DNA of 64,000 nt, taken from assembly GCF_014205765.1 (NCBI RefSeq), contig NZ_JACIIZ010000009.1, positions 106,985 through 170,984 on the forward strand. Direction: 5' to 3'. Made by a program: the position numbers and the translations under genes. Shown in pieces: positions 32,456-39,586 of the stretch. The notes beneath the pieces were generated by a model. That model worked only from the letters and a program-made list of their open reading frames with translations, had not been told where the DNA came from and searched no databases. Numbering within the stretch: the first letter of the stretch is position 1; the number at the start of each line of letters is the position of its first letter. This DNA is from Nitrospirillum iridis (GTDB lineage: Bacteria; Pseudomonadota; Alphaproteobacteria; Azospirillales; Azospirillaceae).

Positions 32456-33364
32456 ATGGTCAGAAAATACGTCTGGGCAGGCATCGCTGTCATGCTTGCC
32501 GTCATCGTGTTCAAGCTGGCCCAGGCCGGCGGTGACATGTCCTCGTTCTTCTTGACGATCCGTGAAGTGGCCAAGCCGCTGGCCGTCGTCTATCTCAAGC
32601 TGTTCGGCCAGCCGGAGTTCGCGCTGGTGCTGGCGGCGGGCATGATGCTGGCCTGCCTGGGCCTGCTGGGCGGATTCTGGGGTGGACAGGTGCGACGCAC
32701 CCTGGACACGCTGAAGCACATCACCGGCTCCGCCCTGCCGATCATGTCGGAACCGAACGACCGCCGGATCGCCTCCATGAAGCGGCTGATGGAATCCAGC
32801 CCCCTGCTGATGGATGAGTGGCGGATGTTCGAGGCCACCCTGCTGGATGCCGGTCGGGGGAATGGCCGGCGCGTCTATTCCACCATCCGGCCCCAGGAGT
32901 ATTTCTCCATGGAGGCGATGGAGAGCCGGGGTCTGGATTTCCGCTTTTATGTCGCCTTGCCCAATTATTTCGTGGGCGTGGGCCTGATGTTCACCTTTCT
33001 GGGCTTGGTGGCGGGACTGTATTTCGCCAGCAAGGGCTTGCAGATGGGCGATCTCGCGGAGGCCCGCCAGGCCTTGGGCCAGTTGCTGGCCGCCTCCACC
33101 ATGAAATTCGTCAGTTCGGTTGTGGGCATCGGCGCTTCGCTGGTGACCTCCATGGCCGTGCGCCACTGGCAGCGCAAGGTGCAGGCGGCGCTGGACGATC
33201 TATGCCGCGCGATCGAGCTGTGTTTCCCCCTGATCTCCGCCCACCGCCTGATGGGCAACTGGGCCCAGGAGGACACCCCCGGTAATGCCATGGCGGTCTC
33301 TCCGCCAGAGCATGGCCCCGTGCCGCCCCCAGCCTCGCTGGATACCGCCGACCAGGCATCATAA
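32456..33364 (+). CDS. MotA/TolQ/ExbB-superfamily membrane protein, ZorA-like
   Basis: The 302-residue product has membrane helices at about 5-21, 54-75, 169-190 and 217-235, the layout of a MotA/ZorA-type ion-channel subunit. The core matches the ZorA group: a cytoplasmic segment with PQEYFSMEAMESRGLDFRFY, then ALPNYFVGVGLMFTFLGLVA (polar T180 inside helix 3) and KFVSSVVGIGASLVTSMAV (serines in helix 4). The short C-terminus ends in a proline-rich tail and lacks the long cytoplasmic tail of Zorya ZorA. It lies 57 bases after the exporter ATPase and 14 before its MotB-like partner. I infer a proton- or sodium-driven stator attached to polysaccharide export or secretion. Family is fairly sure; role is unknown. 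Confidence 0.78.
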   Translation: MVRKYVWAGIAVMLAVIVFKLAQAGGDMSSFFLTIREVAKPLAVVYLKLFGQPEFALVLAAGMMLACLGLLGGFWGGQVRRTLDTLKHITGSALPIMSEPNDRRIASMKRLMESSPLLMDEWRMFEATLLDAGRGNGRRVYSTIRPQEYFSMEAMESRGLDFRFYVALPNYFVGVGLMFTFLGLVAGLYFASKGLQMGDLAEARQALGQLLAASTMKFVSSVVGIGASLVTSMAVRHWQRKVQAALDDLCRAIELCFPLISAHRLMGNWAQEDTPGNAMAVSPPEHGPVPPPASLDTADQAS

Positions 33365-33378
33365 GGCGGAGTGCGGCC

Positions 33379-34152
33379 ATGCGACGCGGAACCAGGGCGC
33401 ACGGGGAGGATCAGGAGAGCTATTTCGCCTCCATGTCCGACCTCATGGCCGGCATCGTCTTCATCTTCCTGATCATGTTGATGGCCCTGTCGATGTACAA
33501 CATCGAAGAGGCGACGAAGACACAAGATCAGCCCGCCGAAAAGACCTACCAGGACACCATCGATACCATCATGGAGGAGCGCGCCCGCATGGTGGAAGCG
33601 CTGCGCCAGGATCTCGCGGCCCGGCATATCGAGGCAACGGCGGATGCCGCCAACGGCATCCTGCGGCTGCCGGCCCCGCAGTTCTTTGCATCCGGTGCTG
33701 CCGCTCTGAAGCCTGAGGGGCGGGAGAAGCTGGCCGCCGCCGCCGCCCTGTTGGCCCGCTATCTGACGTGCACGCCGCAGACGCCTGACCTGCCCGCCGG
33801 CGCCTGCCCCAGAACCGCCCCCGTGGACCAGGTGGACACGGCGATCGCCAACACCACGCCGCCCAGCCAGGGCATGGCGCCGGAAACGATGGCACGCATC
33901 CAGGCGTTGGAGATCAGCGCCGCCCTGACCTCCGCCCAGCCCACCTTGTATGAACTGCACGGCCGGGCGGGCCAGCCGATGCTGGCGGTGCGCGGCACCA
34001 CCATCACCCCGCCCGCAGCCCCCAAAGCCGTGACTGCACGCCACGGGCACCGCCCGGCGCCCGCGGCGCCGACCACCACGCCACCGATAACCGCGCCGGC
34101 GGCGGACCAGTTGACGCTGACCTTCACCATGGCCCTGCCCGCCCGGCCCTAA
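33379..34152 (+). CDS. MotB/ZorB-like single-helix protein with a degenerate OmpA-like domain
   Basis: The 257-residue product has a short cytoplasmic N-terminus, then SMSDLMAGIVFIFLIML: D21 at the helix entrance is the expected ion-carrying aspartate of MotB and ZorB. A linker (residues 45-85) follows, then an OmpA-like start, ANGILRLPAPQFFASGAAAL (91-110) and GREKLAAAAALLARYL. Where OmpA domains have the peptidoglycan-binding GHTD and the arginine of the next helix, this protein reads VDQVDTAIANTTPP and LEISAAL, so both ligands appear lost. The region 184-206 (TSAQPTLYELHGRAGQPMLA) still resembles the ZorB C-terminus. A proline/threonine-rich tail closes the protein. GGCGGAG lies 8 bases before the ATG. 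It probably forms a channel complex with the upstream ZorA-like protein. Confidence 0.75.
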   Translation: MRRGTRAHGEDQESYFASMSDLMAGIVFIFLIMLMALSMYNIEEATKTQDQPAEKTYQDTIDTIMEERARMVEALRQDLAARHIEATADAANGILRLPAPQFFASGAAALKPEGREKLAAAAALLARYLTCTPQTPDLPAGACPRTAPVDQVDTAIANTTPPSQGMAPETMARIQALEISAALTSAQPTLYELHGRAGQPMLAVRGTTITPPAAPKAVTARHGHRPAPAAPTTTPPITAPAADQLTLTFTMALPARP

Positions 34153-34183
34153 CCTAAGCCCCCCCTAAGATCAAAGGCATCCC

Positions 34184-35344
34184 ATGCCACCGTCCACCGC
34201 CTTCACCCGTTACGCTTTCGACCGTCTACTGCCCCTCTGCCACCAACGGTTCGCGGATACGACGCATGGCGGCTTCTATGAGCGTCTGGACGCGGCGGGG
34301 CGGCCGTTGCCGCTGGGCTACAAGCGCTCCATGGTGCAGGCTCGTCAGCTGTATGTCCTGGCGCACGCCGCGCTGTTGGGCGACAGCGCCGGACTGGCGG
34401 CGGCGGAGCGGGGGTATGATTTCCTGGTACGCCATTTCTGGGATGACAGGCATGGCGGCTGGTTCTTCAAGGCGCAATCGGACGGGCAGCCGCTGGATCC
34501 GTCCAAGGACTTCTACGGCCACGCCTTCGTGATGTTTGGCCTGGCGTATGCGCATGCGGCTTTCGCCGCGCCCAACGCCGTGACGCTTGCCCAGGAAACA
34601 TGGTCGGTGATGCGCCAACGGCTGGCGATGCCCGCGCTGGCCGATGGCGGCTGGGGCGGCCTGGCGGAGAGTGCCAGCGCCGAGTGGACACTGAATGGCG
34701 CCACGCGCCGCCAGAACCCCCACATGCACCTGCTGGAGGCGCTGCTGGCCCTGCATGAGTTCACCGGGGACGCCACTTGGCTGTCAGAGGCCACGGCGGT
34801 CGTGCACCTGTTCCGCAACCGCTTCTACAGCGCGACAACCCAAACCTTGGGCGAATTCTTCACCCAGGATTGGCAGCCCGCCCCGGCCACGGGACACATC
34901 GTGGAACCGGGCCACCATTTCGAATGGGCCTGGCTGCTGGATCGCTATGTCAGACAGGGGGGTGAGGCCACCGTCCTGCCCCTGGCCGACGCCTTGTTCG
35001 CCAAGGCTGTGGCTCACGGCTTCCTACCCGACGGCGGCATCATGGACCAGATGGATCCCATGGGCACGCCTGTCCAGCGCACCCGCCGCATCTGGCCGGT
35101 GGCCGAGGCGATCAAGGCCGCGCTGTCCCAGGCTCGCCGCCACCGGGGGACGCCGGCGGGCGACGCCGCCGACGCCATGGTCCAGCGTCTGGCGCTCCAC
35201 CTTCAAACGGCCTTCCTGGATATGGACACGGGGCACTGGATCGAAACCCAGGACGAGGCGGGCAAGCCCAGCATGCGGGACCTGCCTGGCAGCACCCCCT
35301 ACCACCTGTTCCTGGCGGCGGCTGAGGCCGCCCACCGCGGCTAA
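34184..35344 (+). CDS. AGE-family sugar epimerase/isomerase
   Basis: The 386-residue product is an (alpha/alpha)6-barrel N-acylglucosamine 2-epimerase family enzyme. Active-site regions are visible: KRSMVQARQLYVLA, FYGHAFVMFGLA, RRQNPHMHLLEALLAL, EPGHHFEWAWLLDRY and RRIWPVAEAIKAA. The family includes mannose isomerases, cellobiose 2-epimerases and acylglucosamine 2-epimerases. The sequence alone looks nearest to mannose/ketose isomerases. AAAGGC 6 bases before ATG 34184 supports the start. It closes the exporter operon and may supply a sugar precursor for the exported glycan. Confidence 0.85.
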   Translation: MPPSTAFTRYAFDRLLPLCHQRFADTTHGGFYERLDAAGRPLPLGYKRSMVQARQLYVLAHAALLGDSAGLAAAERGYDFLVRHFWDDRHGGWFFKAQSDGQPLDPSKDFYGHAFVMFGLAYAHAAFAAPNAVTLAQETWSVMRQRLAMPALADGGWGGLAESASAEWTLNGATRRQNPHMHLLEALLALHEFTGDATWLSEATAVVHLFRNRFYSATTQTLGEFFTQDWQPAPATGHIVEPGHHFEWAWLLDRYVRQGGEATVLPLADALFAKAVAHGFLPDGGIMDQMDPMGTPVQRTRRIWPVAEAIKAALSQARRHRGTPAGDAADAMVQRLALHLQTAFLDMDTGHWIETQDEAGKPSMRDLPGSTPYHLFLAAAEAAHRG

Positions 35345-35466
35345 TCGGCGCGCAAGCGCGATAGAGCAGATCGCCCAAAGGTGAAATCGCCTTTGAGCGT
35401 GAAGTTGCTCGTGAACAGACTCAGCTATAGCCTGCCCGGAGCACGGGATTCGACATGGGCTTTTGG

Positions 35467-37305
35467 CTATCGGCCGGAACCATGGGCGGATGACCAGGGA
35501 TGCTGATGCGGCAGCGCCGGTTGCCGGTTACGGGTTCCGGTCCAGGCATTGACATTGGTCAGCGAGCCTATTTCCGCGTCCAGCGGCAACGCGCCCGGCC
35601 TCACAAACTCGACAAGAGGCCAGGCCATCTCCACCGCTGGCGGCGGAACGGATGTCCTCAATTTCACGGCGTGGTCCCGGGCGAATGCCATCGCCCCGTC
35701 GGTCAAGGCGGAAATGACGGCGGCCCGCCGACCCGTCGCCTCCCAGCGTTCATCCCTCACGACCTCCACCCGGCCGACACCCGGATCCAGGCCGATGATG
35801 GCATCCTGAGGGGCACCGAAAAGCAGGTCGATCAAAAGCCGGTTCTCATAAAGCCGGTGAATGATGGATGGCGCAACGGTCCGGGTGGAAAGCAGCGCGT
35901 CCGCCCGTCGTGGCGGCGCCCAGGCGCCTGCTTGCGTACCGGTGATCGCCCGGCACAGGGAATACCCGTGGATATTCAGCTCGAACAGCCCCTGCAGGGC
36001 AACCTCCAGCGCGTCCTGTGTTGCGCCGTCCCAATCCAGACCGACGAGCGCTACCCGGGCGCCGCGCCGCGCCTCCAGCTGCTTAAGCTGCGCAAACAGG
36101 CCGCGGCGGTTGCGGCGGCAAACCTTCAGTATCTCGAACCGGAGCTCATACAGGAAATGCAGCAGCCGGACGTGCGATGCCGTCGAAAGTTGGACGTCAT
36201 CGCCCAAATTGTAATCCGCCATCACCTCGGGCGCCAGCGCCGGCACGCCGAGACGTTCCAGCACCTCATAGGGGGCCAAACCATCGCTGTCAGCGACCAG
36301 GAAAGGCAAGTGACCCTGGAAATTCTGGTCGTTCATCGCCGCCAGGGTGAAAGCGAGGTGCGACCCCTGGAATGAGGCGCATGGCGGCAGGTCCCATGCC
36401 CCGGGGTTTTCCCTGACGATGCGCTCCAGGAGGCCGCCACCGGGCGCCAGGAACAGCACCTGATTGATTCCGTCGGCTTTGACCTGGCGCTCCAGCCAGT
36501 TCAGAAAGCCCACAGCGGCAGGGCCGCTGACCTGATATCCCAACTCTCGCGGTGCCAACGGCTCAGCCGTCGCTTTTGTCTCAACCGTCGCTGGCGGAGA
36601 TGGCGGCGCCGGACAGCGATAGTGGAACGTGGCGAACCCCTTGGCGGCGGCCTGCGCGATTTCCGCCTGTAAGTCCCCGCCGATATGCAGCAACCGATCG
36701 CGCGGCATCGCCAAGTAATCGGCGGCCAAGTCAAAAAGATCACCGCCGCGCGTGGTCGCGTTGCAGTCACTGGAAATGAAGAGGGCCACCGGGTCAAGAC
36801 CATGCCGGATCAGCGCCTCGCGAATGAATGCGCGGCCCAGATACGTGTCGGCGATGATCAGCGATGGCCGGCCAAGCTCCAAGGCATGGTGAAAGGCGGC
36901 TTGGGCCACCAAGTCAGGACGGAGCACATCGAGTTCAAGGGCCAGCTCAGCCGCCTGCAAGGCCTCCGCCAAAGCCGGTTCCACCGGCAGGCGGTCGTAA
37001 ATATTCGCGAGGGTGATCTCGCGACGGCCGGCTTGCCGCATACGCTCTACGGCCTCCGCCTGCGCCGCTCGGCGCAAGGCCGGGAATTCGGGTAGGTCGA
37101 AGCGGCGCCCCAGGATGGCGAAAACCTCATCCGCCGTTGCAATCGACCGATGGAAAAGGGTGCCGAAGAAGCCGAAGGAAACCGCCGCCGCTGTTAATAT
37201 GGCATCGCGCATCCCCTCGCCCACGCTTGCGGATCCGGCATCCCGCGCGACGCCGATGGAGAGGGCCACCGTCTCCAGGGCGAAATTCTCATTCATGGCC
37301 GTCAT
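35467..37305 (-). CDS. HAD-like protein of polysaccharide loci (COG5610 type) with lost catalytic aspartates
   Basis: From ATG 37305, which shares one base with the glycosyltransferase stop (TGATG), the product is 612 residues. The N-terminal half follows the COG5610 HAD pattern seen in surface-polysaccharide clusters, but the motif that should be SFDxFDTLL reads SFGFFGTL (43-50), replacing both catalytic aspartates by glycine. Motif IV reads LLHIGGDLQAEIAQAAAKG, lacking the usual GDN and SD acids. The HAD domain is therefore probably not a phosphatase. The C-terminal half (from about 260) has QVLFLAPGGGLLERIV, NFQGHLPFLVADSDGL and VALVGLDWDGATQDALEVAL and is characteristic of this family, with no known activity. 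It is co-transcribed with the glycosyltransferase. Confidence 0.7.
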   Translation of the reverse strand: MTAMNENFALETVALSIGVARDAGSASVGEGMRDAILTAAAVSFGFFGTLFHRSIATADEVFAILGRRFDLPEFPALRRAAQAEAVERMRQAGRREITLANIYDRLPVEPALAEALQAAELALELDVLRPDLVAQAAFHHALELGRPSLIIADTYLGRAFIREALIRHGLDPVALFISSDCNATTRGGDLFDLAADYLAMPRDRLLHIGGDLQAEIAQAAAKGFATFHYRCPAPPSPPATVETKATAEPLAPRELGYQVSGPAAVGFLNWLERQVKADGINQVLFLAPGGGLLERIVRENPGAWDLPPCASFQGSHLAFTLAAMNDQNFQGHLPFLVADSDGLAPYEVLERLGVPALAPEVMADYNLGDDVQLSTASHVRLLHFLYELRFEILKVCRRNRRGLFAQLKQLEARRGARVALVGLDWDGATQDALEVALQGLFELNIHGYSLCRAITGTQAGAWAPPRRADALLSTRTVAPSIIHRLYENRLLIDLLFGAPQDAIIGLDPGVGRVEVVRDERWEATGRRAAVISALTDGAMAFARDHAVKLRTSVPPPAVEMAWPLVEFVRPGALPLDAEIGSLTNVNAWTGTRNRQPALPHQHPWSSAHGSGR

Positions 37306-39374
37306 CACACGATCTCGAAATTGATGCCGTTGGGATGCAGGTTGGGATTGTTGAACGGGTCGCGCTGGAAAAGATCGGGATGCAGGTCGAACAGGCAATC
37401 CCGATCCCGCTTCAACCTTTCCATTTTTTCCCTGGACACGAAATCCAGGCCGCGGCTGACGGATTCATGATGGATCAGTTGCACCGCCTGGCACATCACG
37501 TTGTAGTACCCGGCCTCATAGAGGCGCATGCACACATCGATGTCGTTATAGGCCACGGGCAGCCTGAGGTCGAAGCCGCCAATCGCCTCGAACTTGCGAC
37601 GCTCCACCATCAGGCAAGCCCCCGTCACCGCCAACCAATTGTATTCCAGCAGGTTGCGCAGGAAATAGCCGTAATGGTCCGGGCTGTGCCGCAGGAAGGC
37701 GTGGCTGGGACCGGCGTCGATATTGAGGACGCCCGCATGCTGGATCTCGCTACCGCCGGGATAAAGCAGCTTGGCACCCACGGCCCCCACATGGTCCAGC
37801 TGCGCGAAGCCCGCCATACGTTCCAGCCAGTCCGGGGTCAGCACTTCGGTATCATCGTTCAGGAACAGCAGGATGTCCCCGGCTGCCGCCGCCACGCCCA
37901 GATTGTTCAGCTCGGAATAATTGAACGGCGCGTCATGACGAATGACCTTCACCCCCGGCCAGGACCGTATCCGGTTCAGATAGCCCAGGGTGGCGGGTTC
38001 CCGGCTGCCGTTGTCCACAACCACGATTTCATAACGATCGTAGCTGGACTTGCCACGGATGCTCTCAAGGCATGCGGCCAGCACGGCCTGATTGTCCCGC
38101 GACGGAATGATGACGGATACGGTGGGCGTGCCACGCATCTCATAACGAACGCGATGGTATGCAGGCAATTGGGGCAGCGGCTCCAGCGTGCCCTTCAGGC
38201 CACGGCGGGCCAGGGTATCGGCCCGCAGCCGTTCGGAAACGGCCACGACATAGGGCTTGGCCTGCAAGTCGGCGGCCGTCGACTGCGGAATGATGCGCCA
38301 GTGGTAAAGGACCTTGGCCACATGCTGAATGCGGGTGGTCCTTTCCGACAGCCGCAGAACCAAGTCCCAGTCCTGGCAGCCATCGTATTCAGACCGGAGG
38401 CCACCCAGCTCCTCGACCAGGCTACGCCGGACACAGCTGACATGGCACGTGTACATCGTGCTCATCATCGTGTCGGGCGACCAGTCCGGCTTGAAGAAGG
38501 GCTGGGTGTAGCGGCCGTCCTCGGTGATCTTGTCCTCGTCACTGTAGACGAAATCGGGATCGTGCGCCGCGATGCACAGCGCCAGCTCATAAAGGCAGTC
38601 GGCCGTCAGTTCGTCATCATGGTCCAGGAAGACGATGAAATCCCCGGTGGCCTTGGCCAATCCATCGTTGGTGGCCCCGGCAATACCCTGATTTTTCGGG
38701 GATCGCAGGACGGTCACGCGTGGATCGCGCGGCAAATCCAGCGCGGCGCGGGTGGCCAGATCGGTGCTGGCGTCGTCCACCAGTACCAACTGCCAGTGGG
38801 GATACCATTGCGCTTCGACCGAGCGAATGGCGGCCTCGAGCAGGGCCGGCGCCGTGTTATAGACCGGGACCACGATGGAAAAAGTGATCGACAGGTCCTT
38901 CAGGCGAAGGTCCAGATCGAACGGTCGGCGCAAAGCGCGATAAACATAACCGTCCGGCCCACGAATATCGCCTAATGGCACCCCAGATAAGGGGTTGGGC
39001 CCAGGGGCCATGCCCGGGGCCACACCGTTCAAAAGCCAGAATTTGAAACCGCTCGGGCCATGGTCCCGATAGAGACGGACGCCATCGACCACCGGCGCCA
39101 GCATGCCATGACGGCGCATCGTACCGCTCACCGTCCGCAGGACGGTCTTGAACTGCCCCGCCCGACGGAGGGCCCAGCGCAATGGGCGGGTTAGCTGCCA
39201 GCTGCGCGACCCGTGGATCAGCGCCAGCTCCTGCTGCAGGGCGTCCCGTTCCCCGGCCTGCTGGCGCAAAATCTCCAAACGTTCATCTGCCAGCCGGCTC
39301 AGACGCTGGATGTCGAGATCCCGATCCGCCAACGCCCGGGCAAGTTCCGCTATACGGCTTTCCTGCTCATCCAA
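37305..39374 (-). CDS. Glycosyltransferase with two GT2 domains
   Basis: The 689-residue product starts at TTG 39374; AAGGGA lies about 8 bases upstream, and a nearby ATG is out of frame. Residues 1-60 form a coiled-coil-like stretch with LIHGSRSWQLTRPLRWALRR typical of multi-domain rhamnan-type transferases. A first GT-A domain begins FSIVVPVYNTAPALLEAAIR with LVLVDDASTD and FLDHDDEL; a second begins PTVSVIIPSRDNQAVLAACL with EIVVVDNGS and LFLNDDTEV. Both DxD-like motifs look intact, so two sugar transfers or a bifunctional polymerising enzyme are possible. It faces the exporter operon and probably builds the exported glycan. Confidence 0.9.
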   Translation of the reverse strand: MDEQESRIAELARALADRDLDIQRLSRLADERLEILRQQAGERDALQQELALIHGSRSWQLTRPLRWALRRAGQFKTVLRTVSGTMRRHGMLAPVVDGVRLYRDHGPSGFKFWLLNGVAPGMAPGPNPLSGVPLGDIRGPDGYVYRALRRPFDLDLRLKDLSITFSIVVPVYNTAPALLEAAIRSVEAQWYPHWQLVLVDDASTDLATRAALDLPRDPRVTVLRSPKNQGIAGATNDGLAKATGDFIVFLDHDDELTADCLYELALCIAAHDPDFVYSDEDKITEDGRYTQPFFKPDWSPDTMMSTMYTCHVSCVRRSLVEELGGLRSEYDGCQDWDLVLRLSERTTRIQHVAKVLYHWRIIPQSTAADLQAKPYVVAVSERLRADTLARRGLKGTLEPLPQLPAYHRVRYEMRGTPTVSVIIPSRDNQAVLAACLESIRGKSSYDRYEIVVVDNGSREPATLGYLNRIRSWPGVKVIRHDAPFNYSELNNLGVAAAAGDILLFLNDDTEVLTPDWLERMAGFAQLDHVGAVGAKLLYPGGSEIQHAGVLNIDAGPSHAFLRHSPDHYGYFLRNLLEYNWLAVTGACLMVERRKFEAIGGFDLRLPVAYNDIDVCMRLYEAGYYNVMCQAVQLIHHESVSRGLDFVSREKMERLKRDRDCLFDLHPDLFQRDPFNNPNLHPNGINFEIV

Positions 39375-39586
39375 CCAAATATCCCTTCTTCCGATTCCTT
39401 ATAGATGGCAATTCCGCGGAGACATACACAGACACATTGGATCATTTACTTATAAATAGACGGCTTTAAGGAATCTTGATCGTTCGACTAAGGAAATTCG
39501 GCAATAAACCTATAGAGCCTGGGCATTCATGTCAACCAGAGGCGGGCGTTCGCATTGCGGCGCAAACCGCCATTTTTCTTTGCCAT

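Noticed and set aside
32456..34152. Zorya anti-phage system
   Set aside because: Only ZorA- and ZorB-like genes are present, with no ZorC/D or ZorE effector; neighbours are polysaccharide export genes and the MotA-like protein lacks the long tail.
35376..35395. CAAAGG...CCTTTG inverted repeat between convergent genes as terminator
   Set aside because: Only 6 base pairs with an 8-base loop, low GC and no T-run; too weak to call.
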